Below, in pieces: positions 54,208 through 64,000 of a stretch of 64,000 nucleotides of DNA. Source of the DNA: Kumtagia sp963820075 (lineage in GTDB: Bacteria > Pseudomonadota > Alphaproteobacteria > Rhizobiales > Rhizobiaceae); the NCBI GenBank assembly GCA_963820075.1, contig CAWFYS010000012.1, positions 481,045-545,044 of the forward strand, in the 5' to 3' direction. The notes below the pieces were generated by a model. That model searched no databases. It was not told the origin of the DNA and was given only the letters and a program-made list of their open reading frames with translations. A program made the position numbers and the translations under genes. The first letter of the stretch is position 1; every line of letters starts with the position of its first letter.

Positions 54208-55130
54208 AGGATTCCTCCACTTTCAAGTTGATGGGCGGATGACCGCCCGGTTTCGTTCATGCGTTTCAAGGTCAGAATGACGGCGCTGTGGTCGAGGTCG
54301 CCGCCGCCCTCGTCGACGAGTTGCCGGAACAGGGCGTCCACCTGTTCGGCGACCGGCAGGCGCAGACCTTCCTTCCTGGCGAGGGACAACGCGGTACCGG
54401 TGTCCTTGACCTGATATTTGGCCGGTCCGCCGGGCACGAAATTGCCTTCGACCATGCGCTTGCCGTGCTGGCGAAAGACGGTGGAATCGGCGAAGCCGCC
54501 CAGCAGCGCCTCGCGCACTTTCGCCGGATCGGCGCCGCCACGCTCGGCCAGCACCAGGGCCTCGGCAACCGCGCAGATATTGCTGGCGACGATGAGCTGG
54601 TTGGCAAGCTTCGTCAGTTCGCCCGACCCCGCCGGGCCTACATGGGTGACACGCCCCATCGGCGCGAACACATCGGCGAGCGCCTCGATCCGATGAGCTT
54701 CGCCGCCGGCCATGATGGCAAGCGTACCTTCCCGCGCACCCTTCTCGCCGCCCGACACGGGCGCGTCGATGTAGTGGACTCCAGCCGCGGACGCCCGTTC
54801 AGCCTGAGCCCGCGCGGTTTCGACCGGGATGGAACTCATAACGACAAGGGTAGAGCCGTCCTGCATCGCGTCCAGGACGCCACCTGGCGCCAGCAGCACC
54901 TCGTCGCAGACGGGGCCGGAACTCAGCATGCAGATGACGACATCGGCGCCGCGGGCGGCGTCCGCCGCGTTCCGCGAGACCGCGATCCCCTCGCTCGACA
55001 GCGCAACCGCCTTCTCCGGCGACCGGTTCCAGGCCGAGACCTTGAACCCGGCTTCGGCCAGGCGGCGGGCCATGTGCCCGCCCATGATGCCGGTCCCGAT
55101 GAAGCCGATATTTCCAACTGTCTTGCTCAC
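54204..55130 (-). CDS. GarR/3-hydroxyisobutyrate dehydrogenase-like NAD(P)-dependent reductase
   Basis: A 308-residue beta-hydroxyacid dehydrogenase. The nucleotide motif is GFIGTGIMGGHMARRLAEAGF; the substrate-binding loop is DAPVSGGEKGAREGTLAIM; the catalytic Lys is in GSGELTKLANQLIVASN. Members reduce tartronate semialdehyde or oxidise hydroxy acids. The operon position between an SAF-domain oxidoreductase and a TRAP importer points to a role in sugar-acid or branched-acid catabolism, but the substrate is not known. Confidence 0.92.
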   Translation of the reverse strand: MSKTVGNIGFIGTGIMGGHMARRLAEAGFKVSAWNRSPEKAVALSSEGIAVSRNAADAARGADVVICMLSSGPVCDEVLLAPGGVLDAMQDGSTLVVMSSIPVETARAQAERASAAGVHYIDAPVSGGEKGAREGTLAIMAGGEAHRIEALADVFAPMGRVTHVGPAGSGELTKLANQLIVASNICAVAEALVLAERGGADPAKVREALLGGFADSTVFRQHGKRMVEGNFVPGGPAKYQVKDTGTALSLARKEGLRLPVAEQVDALFRQLVDEGGGDLDHSAVILTLKRMNETGRSSAHQLESGGIL

Positions 55131-55168
55131 GCCATCCTCCCGACCTGCTCTCCTCAGCCCGCGTGCGA

Positions 55169-56515
55169 CTAGCTCGGACGGAAACGGCTTTCCATCTCCT
55201 GACGGATGCGCACGACATCGAGGTCGTTGACCATTTCGACGTCGTCGAAACTGACGATCTGGTCCTTCTTGATCGCGCGCTTCAGCTTGACGTTGTGAGC
55301 CAGGCCGATCGGCAGCGCCTTGTGGGCGAGGCTGCGCGTTGCCGGGATTGCATTGGCCCAGACCGCGTAACCGCCCTCGCCGTCGAGCATTTCGCCCGGC
55401 TGCATGTCCTTCTTGGCGGTGGCGACCGCGTCGCCACGGAACTCCCTGGAGCAGCCCGTGGCCTCGCCGCGCAGCACGGCCGACAGCACGCTGACCGAGG
55501 TCTCAAGGCCGATAATGTGGAACGGACGCCACATGGAGGCGTACCAGCCCGACGGGTCGGTCAGCAGGCCGTACTGGTTGAAGCAGGCCTTCGAGTATTC
55601 ATTGTGCGCCTTGAAGGTGATGAAGACGCCGTAGCGGATGTTGTTGAACACCTCGCGGCCGTCCGGCTCCTGGCTGGCGGCGATCTCGACAAGGCCGCTG
55701 CGGGACATGCGGCCGCCATCGGCCACCGGACGGAACACTCTTGGCCAGATCGTGCAGGCCCGAGGGCGGGAACGCCAGGCCGTCGTCCGGGCAGTCGAGG
55801 CCGGTACCGTTGGCGACGGCGGCCATCTCGATCGCGGCCTTGGTGCCGTCGGTGAAGGAATTGTACATCTTCGGATTGAAGTCGCCCTTGGCGACGTACT
55901 CTTCCGACCAGCCGAAGAAACTCCAGACCGTGGCCGGCGTCGAATAGCGGTAGCGCGGCTCGAAGTTCATGCCCTTGCCGGCGGCCGTAACCTCGAAACC
56001 GGTGGCGCGGGCCCAGTCGACCAATTCGCAGATCAGCGCCGGCTGGTCGCCATAGGCCATGGAATAGATCAGTCCCTTGCGCGGCCGCCTTTTCGGCCAG
56101 GATCGGGCCAACCATCACGTCGGCTTCGACATTGACCATGACGACGTGCTTGTTGTGCTCGATGGCGGCCAGCGCATGGCGGGTGCCGGCGATCGGGTGG
56201 CCGGTCGCCTCGATGACGCACTCGATCTCCTCGCAAGCAAGAAGCGCGTTGACGTCGTCGGTGACGAAGGTGGTGCCGTTCTTGACCGCATCGCGCGGCG
56301 CTGGTCGCGGCATAGCGCTCCTTCGGCCAACCGACACGATCCAGCGATTCACGCGCCTTTCCGACATTGAGATCGGCAACCGCGACCATGTGATAGCCCG
56401 CGATGCGCTGCGCCTGCGCCAGCACCATGGAACCGAACTTGCCGGCGCCGATAATGCCGACCCGCACGGGACGGCCCTTGGCGGCGCGGGCCGCGAGAAG
56501 TGTCGAAAGGTTCAT
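55169..56515 (-). CDS. Homoserine-dehydrogenase-like oxidoreductase with SAF domain, three frameshifts
   Basis: First gene of the reverse operon, about 449 residues when repaired. It opens with LLAARAAKGRPVRVGIIGAGKFGSMVLAQAQRIAGYHMVAV, a Rossmann fold, and ends with an SAF domain (KDMQPGEMLDGEGGYAVW, then LPIGLAHNVKLKRAIKKDQIVSF). Frame breaks lie near 56300, 56075 and 55740; the last two fit a one-base insertion. I chose ATG 56515 (MNLSTLLAAR). The family is often misnamed homoserine dehydrogenase or FlgA; related proteins occur in sugar-acid and polyol catabolism in Rhizobiales. The exact reaction is not assigned. Confidence 0.8.
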
Positions 56516-57073
56516 TGCCGGTTTCCTTGTTCGTAAAGCCACGTTGCCGCATTCCGCCGGGCTGGGACCTCGCTAGAGCAGAGCATGGGGTTACGCCGAA
56601 CGCGTCCAGCAACGAGCCAAACTCGCAACTGCCGGAAGCCGCTGCTTCCAGAACCAGGCCTGTGCAATCGTTGAGGGTCCTCCCCCGGCCGAAGCCTTGC
56701 CGCGAGAGCTTCCTCATTCGCGACTGGTGATAGATTACGGCTAACAAATCGGCGGGCCGCCTCAGCTCGAAGCGGGTCCCTGTTCCAACGAGGCAGAGAA
56801 TGTCGGAATTCCGATCAGCGTTGCGCAAAGTCTTCTGAACACGCAGTTCACCATCGCAATCGAGCAGGCTAGCGGACTGGGCCTGCTGCTGCGGCGCCAG
56901 GCTGTTGAGTTTGCAGATGTTTTCTGTTTGTCCCCTCATTCGCCTTAAGGTCGCCGGCTTGCGCCAGGGCCGCCGCGCGGCAACGCCACGCAAGCCCCGG
57001 CATTGATGGTTACAAACCGGATAGTTACACTTGCAACAATCGGGTCCGTCACGGGCGACTGCGGGAGAAAGCC
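56516..57073. other. Divergent intergenic region between the SAF/TRAP operon and hmgA
   Basis: 558 bp, relatively AT-richer than its neighbours in the middle (about 56720-56800). A long reverse frame (56349-56993) looks non-coding: no domain, uneven composition. At the right end two GTTACA motifs (57009-57014 and 57024-57029) lie 15 bp apart, and GGTTACAAACC is a small palindrome; they could be regulator sites for hmgA. Confidence 0.45.
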
Positions 57074-58410
57074 ATGCCTCTTTCCTATATGCCGGGCTTC
57101 GGCAACGACTTCGAAACCGAGGCCTTGCCGGGGGCGCTGCCGCAGGGCCGCAACTCGCCGCAGCGGCCGGCCTACGGGCTTTATGCCGAACAGCTTTCCG
57201 GCTCGCCCTTCACCGCGCCGCGCGGCACCAACGAGCGCTCCTGGCTCTATCGCATCCGCCCGAGCGTCAAGCACCACGGCCGCTTCCACGCGGCGCACTA
57301 TCCGTTCTGGAAGAGCGCGCCGCAATATCGGTGACCATGAACTCGCGCTTGGCCAGTACCGCTGGGATCCCGTGCCCTTCCCGGATGAATCGACCGATTT
57401 CGTCGCCGGCATGCGCACGATGACGACGGCCGGCGACACGCTCGGCCAGTCGGGCATGGCCGCGCATGCCTACGTCGTCAATGTATCGATGACGGACGAT
57501 TACTTCTTCAACGCCGACGGCGAATTGCTGGTCGTGCCGCAGAGCGGCATCCTGCGCTTCGTCACCGAGATGGGCATCATCGAACTTGACGCCCGGCGAG
57601 ATCGCCGTGCTGCCGCGCGGCCTGACCTTCAAGGTCGGAGATCGTCGAAGGACCGGCGCGCGGCTATGTCTGCGAAAATTACGGCGCGAAGTTCACCATG
57701 CCGGACCGCGGCCCGATCGGCGCCAACTGCCTCGCCAATCCGCGCGACTTCAAGACGCCGGTGGCCTGGTTCGAGGAGAAGGAGACGCCGTGCCGGCTGA
57801 TCGTGAAATGGTGCGGCGGGTTCCACGTCACCGAACTCGGCCACTCGCCGCTCGACGTGGTCGCCTGGCATGGCAATTACGCGCCCTACAAATACGACCT
57901 CGCCACCTTTTCGCCGGTCGGCGCGATTCTGTTCGATCATCCGGACCCCTCGATCTTCACGGTGCTGACAGCGCCGTCGGGCGAGGAGGGCACCGCCAAT
58001 GTCGATTTCGTGATCTTCCCGCCGCGCTGGCTGGTGGCGGAAGACACGTTCCGTCCGCCCTGGTACCACCGCAACATCATGAGCGAGTTCATGGGCCTGA
58101 TCCATGGCCAGTACGACGCCAAGGAGAAGGGCTTCGTGCCGGGCGGCATGAGCCTGCACAATATGATGCTGGCGCATGGGCCGGATGCGTTCGGCTTCGA
58201 CAAGGCTTCGCGCGCCGAACTCAAGCCGATGAAGCTCGACCACACCATGGCGTTCATGTTCGAGACGCGGTTTCCGCAAATGCTGACGCGCTACGCCGCC
58301 GAACTCTCGACGCTGCAGCACGACTATATCGACTGCTGGGAGGGTCTGAAAAAGCGCTTCAACGGCACGATCGAAGGCGACTGGAGCGACGGCGACGGGC
58401 GGACGGGACG
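57074..58410 (+). CDS. hmgA: Homogentisate 1,2-dioxygenase, at least three frameshifts
   Basis: The iron enzyme that opens the ring of homogentisate in tyrosine and phenylalanine breakdown. The start SYMPGFGNDFETEALPGALP is diagnostic. Frame breaks are seen near 57333, 57587 and 57642; the second and third are single extra bases (T and G). The iron ligands are kept: PPWYHRNIMSEFMG (His and Glu) and MSLHNMMLAHGPD (His). The C-terminus DCWEGLKKRFNGTIEGDW is close to the normal end, but no stop is seen in frame before 58495, so the true end near 58390-58410 is approximate. maiA follows directly. Confidence 0.9.
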
Positions 58411-59010
58411 ATGGAGCGGTTCTCTACGATTATTGGCGATCCTCGGCGAGCTATCGCGTCCGCATTGCCCTGAACCTTCTCGGCATTGCCTATGAAACCG
58501 TGCCGGTGAACCTGCTTGCGGGCGGTAACACGACGCCGGAGCACCTTCGCCGCAATCCGCAAGGGCTGGTGCCGGTGCTCGATATAGATGGCGTGCGGCT
58601 CACCCAATCGCTCGCCATCGTCGAATATCTGGAGGAAACGCGACCGGGCAGCGGTCTGGTACCGGCCGATCCCCTGGGCCGTGCGCGTGTACGGGCGTTG
58701 TCGCATGCGATTGCGATGGATATCGACCCCGTCTGCAATTTTAAAGGTGATCGGTCACGTCTTGGAATTGGCCGGCGGCGGCGATGCGACTCGCGGCGAC
58801 TGGATGCGTAAATTTATCGGCGAGGGTCTGGCCGCGTTCGAAATCATGCTCGACGATCCGGCGACAGGTCTCTTTCTGCCATGGCGACCGGCCCGGCATG
58901 GCCGACCTTTGCCTCGTGCCGCAACTCTACAATGCCCGCCGCTGGGAGGTGGATTGACCATGCTGCCGCGCATCCGTGCGATCGATGCCGCCTGCGAAAA
59001 GCTCGATTGA
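58411..59010 (+). CDS. maiA: Maleylacetoacetate isomerase, four frameshifts
   Basis: A GST-zeta enzyme that acts two steps below homogentisate dioxygenase's product. From ATG 58411 the sequence should read MER, then VLYDYWRSSASYRVRIALNLLGI, which contains the SSxSxRVRIAL motif; a missing G near 58418 breaks it. VNLLAGGNTTPEHLRRNPQGLVPVLDIDG and SLAIVEYLEETRPG follow. Further one-base changes lie near 58742 (extra T), 58866 (extra T) and 58957 (missing T). After repair the end is WEVDLTMLPRIRAIDAACEKLD. fahA, the usual third gene, is not here. Confidence 0.88.
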
Positions 59011-59257
59011 AGGCCTTCCTGGCAGGCATATTCAGCAAGACTCCGTCATCCTGACGGAACCCGAAGGTTCCCAAGCGCCGGCAAGCCGCATTCGGAGCGT
59101 GGATCGAAGCGAGTTGAAGGCAAGCTGTCGGGCATTGGCATAGGGAAAATGAACGGCACATAAGGTTGGTCAGCCGGTGGTGTGTTGAGACTGGAAATCA
59201 AGTCGCTCTAGGAGCGGTTGTCCGGGCGGGGGACGCGGGCCTAGAGTAGGGTAGACA

Positions 59258-60611
59258 ATGCGGATTGCAATGGTAGGTGCCGGCTATGTCGGGCTGGTTT
59301 CTTCGGCGTGTTTCGCCGATTTCGGACATCAGGTCGTTTGCGTCGACAGCGACGCCGGCAAGATCGCTGCCTTGCGCGAGGGGCGTATTCCAATTTTCGA
59401 GCCAGGTCTCGGCGAGTTGGTTGCGGCGGAATCTGGGGGCCGGCAGGCTCGGCTTCGAGACCGACCTGCGCCGCGGTGGCGGACGCGGAGGTGGTTTTCC
59501 TGGCGGTCGGCACGCCGTCGCGCCGCGGCGACGGCCTTGCCGATCTCAGCTACGTCTATGCCGCCGCGCGGCAGAGTCGCCGCAGTCCATTCGCGATTTC
59601 ACCGTGATCGTCACCAAATCGACCGTGCCGGTCGGCACTGGCGACGAGGTTGAGCGGATCATCCGCGAGACCAACCCGAATGCCGATTTCGCGGTCGTCT
59701 CCAATCCCGAATTCCTGCGGGAAGGCGCGGCGATCGGCGACTTCAAGCGGCCCGACCGCATTGTCATCGGGACTGACGACGAGCGGGCGAAGGATTTCAT
59801 GGCGGAAGTCTATCGCCCCTCTACCTCAACGCGGCGCCGATCATGTATACGGCGCGCCGCACGGCCGAACTGATCAAATATGCCGCCAACGCCTATCTGG
59901 CGATGAAGATCACTTTCATCAACGAGATGGCCGATCTGTGCGAAGCGATGGGCGCCGACGTGCGCGACGTCGCGCGCGGCATCGGTCTCGACCAGCGGAT
60001 CGGCGCCCAAATTCCTGCATGCGGGGCCAGGCTATGGCGGATCGTGCTTCCCAAAGGATACGCTGGCGCTGGTCAAGGCGGCGCAGGATGCCGCCAGTCC
60101 GGTCCGCCTTGTCGAGACGACGGTCGCGATCAACGATACGCGCAAGCGGGCCATGGCGCGCAAGGTCGTAGCGGCCTGCGGCGGCGACGTGCGCGGCAAG
60201 ACGGTGGCCGTGCTCGGCCTTACCTTCAAGCCGAACACCGACGACATGCGCGACGCGCCGTCGCTGGCGCTGATCCAGGCGCTGCAGGACGCCGGAGCCC
60301 GCGTCAGGGCCTTTGATCCGGTAGGCATGGAAGCGCCAAGGCAGTGCTCGACGATGTCGTGTTCGGCAACTCGCCCTATGATGGTCACCGAGGGCGCCGA
60401 TGCCCTGGTGATCGTCACCGAGTGGGACGCGTTCCGCGCCCTCGATCTCGAACGCATCAGGCAGTCGATGGCCGCACCTGTGTTCATCGACCTGCGCAAC
60501 ATCTACAGGCCGGACGAGGTCGAGAAACACGGCTTTTCCTACACCAGCGTCGGCCGGCCGAAACGCCGCGAGCCGATCGTCGACAGCACGGAAACGGGGG
60601 GATCAAATTGA
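59258..60611 (+). CDS. ugd: UDP-glucose 6-dehydrogenase, about seven frameshifts
   Basis: Makes UDP-glucuronate for polysaccharide synthesis. It begins MRIAMVGAGYVGLVSSACFADFGH with the Rossmann motif. The catalytic cysteine is in GPGYGGSCFPKDT near 60030, and NTDDMRDAPSLALIQAL is the UDP-binding region. One-base indels lie near 59434, 59475, 59575, 59818, 60008, 60335 and 60380; most are gains or losses within runs of C or G. The repaired product is about 440 residues, normal for the family. Its stop overlaps the TTG start of the next gene. Confidence 0.88.
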
Positions 60612-62656
60612 AGAACCTCTGGAATGACGCCGAAGCGAAATCGCTGATCAATTCTTACGCGAAAAAGGGCATCGAGACGGAACTGGCACTGCGCGTTTAC
60701 ACGACCCGGCTGCTCGGCGGCGAGCCGCGCCTCGTTCTTCACGGCGGCGGCAACACTTCCGTCAAGCTCAGGGTGACGGATCTGGTCGGCGACGAATGGG
60801 ACGTGCTTTGCGTGAAAGGCAGCGGCTGGGACATGGGCGTGATCGAGCCGCAGGGGCTGCCGGCGGTGAAGCTCGACCCGCTGCTCAAGGCGCGCAAGCT
60901 CGCCAGGCTATCGGATGAGGATATGGTGGCGCTGCAGCGCGCCAATCTCATCGACCCGGGCTCGCCGAATCCGTCGGTCGAAACGCTGCTGCACGCCTTC
61001 CTGCCGCATAAATTCGTCGACCACACGCATTCCACGGCCGTTCTCTCACTGATCGACCAGAAGGAAAGCGAGGCGATCTGCCGGGAGGTTTACGGCAGGA
61101 CGTTGGTTTCGTGCCCTATATCAAGCCAGGTTTCGACCTTGCCAAGGCGGCGGCGGAAATCTTCGAGCAGGACAGGTCGGTCGTCGGTCTCATCCTCGAC
61201 AAGCACGGCATCTTCACCTTTGGCGAGACCGCCCGGCAAGCCTATGACCGGATGATCGACGCCGTCAGCCGCGCCGAGCAGTTCGTCGAAAAGCATGGCA
61301 AGGGCAGGCCCGCGCCGGTGGCGCTCCCTGAGCACCTGGCCAAGCCAGCGGACATTGCGCCGATGCTGCGCGGTGCCGTCGCCGTAGCCAAGGGCGAAGG
61401 CCGCTTCGACCGCATGATCAGCGATTTCCGCACATCGCCGGCAATCCTCGACTTCCTGCGCTCGCCACGCCTGGAAACCCTAGCGAGGATCGGCGTATCG
61501 ACCCCGGACCTGTCCATCCGCATCAAGACCGGGCCGATGGTTTTGCCGGCGCCCGACGCCTTGGAATTGCAAGGCTACGCGGCGGTGATCGGGAAGCATG
61601 TGGCGGAATTCGCCGAAGCCTATATGCGTTACTTCACCGGCAACGACGCCCGCGATGACGTGAAACGCACCATGCTCGACCCGATGCCGCGCCTCACGCT
61701 GGTGCCGGGCCTCGGCATGTTCGGCCATGGCCGCACCATGAAGGATGCGAAAATCGCGTCCGATGTCGGCGAGATGTGGATCGAGGCGGTAAGCGGCGCA
61801 GAGGCGATCGGCGCGTTCCAACCGCTTGCCCATTCCGACCTGTTCGAGCTTGAATACTGGTCGCTCGAACAAGCAAAGCTCGCCTCCAGCAAGCCGAAGC
61901 CGCTGACCGGCCAGGTCGCGCTGATCACCGGCGGCGCGGGCGCGATCGGCGCGGCGGCGGCAAAGCTGTTCGCCGACAATGGCGCGCATATCGTCGTGGT
62001 CGATCTCGATTCCGAACGGGCGGCAGCGGGACCGCCAAGCAGGCTGGCAACCAGTCGATCGCCGTCGGCTGCGATATCACCGACCCGGCGGCACTGCGCG
62101 GCGCCTTCGACAAGGCGGTAGATCTATGGTGGCTTGGACATCCTTGTTTCCAACGCCGGCGCGGCCTGGGAAGGAATGATCGGCGAGCTTGACGACGCCC
62201 TGCTGCGCAAGAGTTTCGAGCTCAACTTCTTCGCCCATCAAAACGCCGCGAAGAACGCCGTGCGCGTCGCCACGGCCAAGGTACCGGCGGCGTGCTTCTG
62301 TTCAACACCTCCAAGCAAGCGATCAATCCGGGGGCGAAATTCGGAGCATATGGCCTGCCCAAGGCGGCAACTCTGTTCCTGTCGCGGCAATATGCGCTGG
62401 AATACGGCCCCATCGGAGTGCGCTCCAACGCCGTCAACGCGGACCGCATCCGCTCCGGCCTGCTGACCGCCGACATGATCGCCAGCCGCTCGAAGGCGCG
62501 GCGACTTCGGAAAAGGACTACATGTCCGGCGACCTCGGGCAGGAGGTAACCGCCGAGCATGTGGCGCAGGCCTTCCTGCACCATGCGCTGGCCGAGCGCA
62601 CCACCGCCGACGTCACGACGGTCGACGGCGGCAACATCGCCGCGACGTTGCGTTGA
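60608..62656 (+). CDS. rhaD: Bifunctional rhamnulose-1-phosphate aldolase/alcohol dehydrogenase (RhaD type), five frameshifts
   Basis: A fused enzyme of L-rhamnose-type catabolism in Rhizobiales. The first two thirds are a class II aldolase (RLVLHGGGNTSVKLRVTD, PHKFVDHTHSTAVLSL with zinc ligands, LILDKHGIFTFGETARQAYD). The last third is a short-chain dehydrogenase (GQVALITGGAGAIGAAAAKLF; LVSNAGAAWEGMI). I chose the TTG at 60608, which overlaps the ugd stop. One-base losses lie near 61100, 62022 and 62285, with further shifts near 62125 and 62505. Its direct coupling to ugd is unusual; other rha genes are not in view. Confidence 0.85.
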
Positions 62657-62948
62657 GGAAAACGAAACGTGCGCACATGAGAGCCGTTTGCCAAATGTCC
62701 ACAGTCCGGAACTCCGGTTAACGCATCGCCATTCAACTCCCTCTCCGGTTGCTTCGCAAACCACCTCTTGGATGATTGGAATCGTACAGTCGATCGCGGG
62801 CGGGTAGGCGCCCGTCCGGCCGCCGGTTGTCGGATCGACACTTCGTAGCCTTTGGGGCTGTGGGGAGCAGGATCGCGATCGGCCTCTTCATCGGGCCCGT
62901 ATGGTTGCATGAACGTTTCGGTTCGTATCCAAGACAGGGGCGACGAAG
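62657..62948. other. Intergenic region before the IS110 fragment
   Basis: About 290 bp without a supported gene. It should include the left flank of the IS110-type element, but I cannot point to its end. Confidence 0.4.
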
Positions 62949-63131
62949 ATGGCCGATCCTAGCATGATTTGCGCCGGGATCGATGTGTCGAAGACCAGGC
63001 TCGACATCGCGCTTCCACCCGCCGGCGCGCATTTGAGCGTCGCTTACGACGCGGCCGGGCTGAAGCAGCTCGATGCCTTGGTGGCCGCGAAGCAAGCCGG
63101 AGAGGGGGATTTGTACTCTTTGTTAATCTAA
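62949..63131 (+). pseudogene. IS110 family transposase, N-terminal fragment
   Basis: A 60-residue ORF with MICAGIDVSKTRLDIAL, the first DEDD-type catalytic Asp motif of IS110 transposases, followed by LSVAYDAAGLKQLDALVAA. The family is about 300-400 residues long, so nearly all of the protein is missing. The coding pattern stops near 63105, where unrelated sequence begins. Probably cut by the arrival of the IS91-type element to the right. Confidence 0.8.
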
Positions 63132-63537
63132 ATTCACGGCCGTGGCCCTTCCCCCAAGCTTCCCCAAGGCTTCCCCATCAAATGGATTGAATCAGGAGGG
63201 TTCTGTGTGGTCGCGGGCGCGATGGTCCGGGTTCGCACGGGTCGCGACTACATTGAAGCCTGATTGAACTGAACCGCGGGATGGCGGGTAAGGCTATGGG
63301 GATTTAGGCTCGACGGTGTGTCCGAGGCTGGGGACTGGGTTCGCCAGTTGGTCTGGCATGCGCCCAGAAGTGGGGTTGGGAGACGCTCTTGGGCGCTGGC
63401 TACTGTTTTAAGCAGCTGGTGCGTCGCGTGGCTGGCGATGACCCGGCGGATGACTTTGGCCGGTGACGCGCGAAGGTCCGGCGGCGACTGCGGCAGACGC
63501 CGATAAGGACGGTGCGAGCATTGCGATGCGCAGCGTT
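63132..63537. other. Flank of the IS91-type element
   Basis: No gene seen. Short cytosine-rich repeats (CTTCCCCAAG-like) occur three times between about 63147 and 63178. The stretch probably contains the terminal region of the IS91-type element lying beyond the end of its transposase; the exact end and target tetranucleotide could not be fixed by eye. Confidence 0.45.
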
Positions 63538-64000
63538 TCATGAGGTGTCTGGCCATGTTGGGGCTTTACGTGGCAACGGGCCGAGCGAGGCCATGGTGCC
63601 GCCGCAGCCCGGACAGATGTCCAGGGAGCGTCCTGTGAAACAGCGGTAACGCTGGCGATAGTCGCCGGTCGGGTCCGGCGGCGGCGGCGTGGGCGCTGCC
63701 AGAAGAAGACGGCACTGGGCGAGCTTGGCGACACGATGGCCGTTGGCCAAGAGCCCGTAGTGGCGGATGCGATGGAAATCCGTCGGGAAGAACGTGCAGC
63801 AGGAGCGGCGGATGAACTCGTCGGCGCTCAAGGTCATGAGCTTGGGCTTGTCGTGGTGGCGATAGTCCTTCCAGCGGAAGCTGACCTTTCCCTGGTCCAG
63901 GCTTGCGAGGCGGCTGTTGGCGATAGCGACGCGATGGGTGTAGCGGCCCAGATAGGCGAGAACCTGTTCGGGACCGCCTAACGGGGCCTTGGCGTAGACG
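63538..64000 (-). mobile_element. IS91 family (Y2/HUH) transposase, C-terminal part, cut by the window end
   Basis: The reverse-strand sequence entering from the right edge reads VYAKAPLGGPEQVLAYLGRYTHRVAIANSRL, then FRWKDYRHHDKPKLMTLSADEFIRR, the rolling-circle transposase signature with the catalytic Tyr region, and ends with a CPGCGG zinc motif. Near 63780-63815 two opposite one-base changes (a missing T, then an extra T) give about ten wrong residues in a frame that is otherwise kept. The first half of the protein lies beyond the window. Confidence 0.88.

Noticed and set aside
56349..56993. Reverse ORF upstream of the SAF-domain gene
   Set aside because: It reads through the start of the real gene in another frame and has no family features. 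It probably reflects a lack of stops by chance.
63147..63178. C-rich short repeats as a CRISPR array
   Set aside because: The units are about 10 bp, imperfect and without spacers of constant length. No cas genes are near.

Overview
The window is GC-rich (about two thirds G+C in the coding parts) and reads as the chromosome or a large replicon of an alphaproteobacterium, most likely Rhizobiales (Phyllobacteriaceae/Mesorhizobium-like). The evidence is the set of gene families (a MalK-type ABC importer with a DgoD-like dehydratase, PHB depolymerase, dodecin, an AqpS-type arsenic operon, TRAP transporters) and several copies of a short intergenic palindrome with a CCGAAA...TTTTCGG core that I recognise from rhizobial genomes. 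No rRNA, tRNA or CRISPR was seen.

Layout. 1-3342: end of a sugar ABC importer, an enolase-superfamily sugar-acid dehydratase and an RraA-family protein, all forward. 3520-8002: mostly reverse-strand genes (zinc alcohol dehydrogenase, a small Cys4 protein, CsbD, PRC-barrel, a GGDEF-EAL protein) plus a remnant of a HTH/coiled-coil gene. 8318-34779: one 26.5-kb forward, translationally coupled operon for an extracellular contractile injection system (eCIS, phage-tail-like nanomachine): sheath, tube, a zinc-ribbon baseplate accessory protein, a proline-rich protein, a DUF4255 cap protein, an AAA+ ATPase, tube adaptor, LysM, hub, spike, gp25, two large baseplate proteins, a tail-protein-I-like protein, a 1477-residue DUF6519 beta-helix protein, and two DUF4157 (eCIS core domain) proteins that each carry a second HExxH metalloprotease motif. 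A sigma-54 enhancer-binding regulator (34872-36264) converges on the operon, and a good -24/-12 promoter match lies 63 bp upstream of the sheath start, so I infer sigma-54 control.

36265-50698: a ribose-type ABC importer behind a palindrome-bearing promoter, PHB depolymerase, a GST, dodecin, an SLC13 permease, an arsenic operon (arsR, arsC, aqpS and a chimeric ArsC/MFS remnant), a self-regulating XRE gene with two perfect operators, a monooxygenase and a LysR regulator. 50707-56515 (reverse): a catabolic operon of SAF-domain oxidoreductase, GarR-like reductase, TRAP transporter (P, Q, M) and gluconokinase. 57074-62656 (forward): homogentisate dioxygenase, maleylacetoacetate isomerase, UDP-glucose dehydrogenase and a RhaD-type aldolase/dehydrogenase. 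62949-64000: IS110 and IS91-family transposase fragments.

A warning for users: from about 55.7 kb to the right end nearly every gene is broken by one-base indels, mostly in short homopolymers (at least 20 in 7 kb), and a few more occur at 23.8, 31.5, 31.9, 36.2, 47.4 and 51.4 kb. The reading frames are otherwise well conserved, so sequencing or assembly error is the likeliest cause, but true decay cannot be excluded from sequence alone. Identifications rest on motif and family recognition from the sequence; no database search was run.
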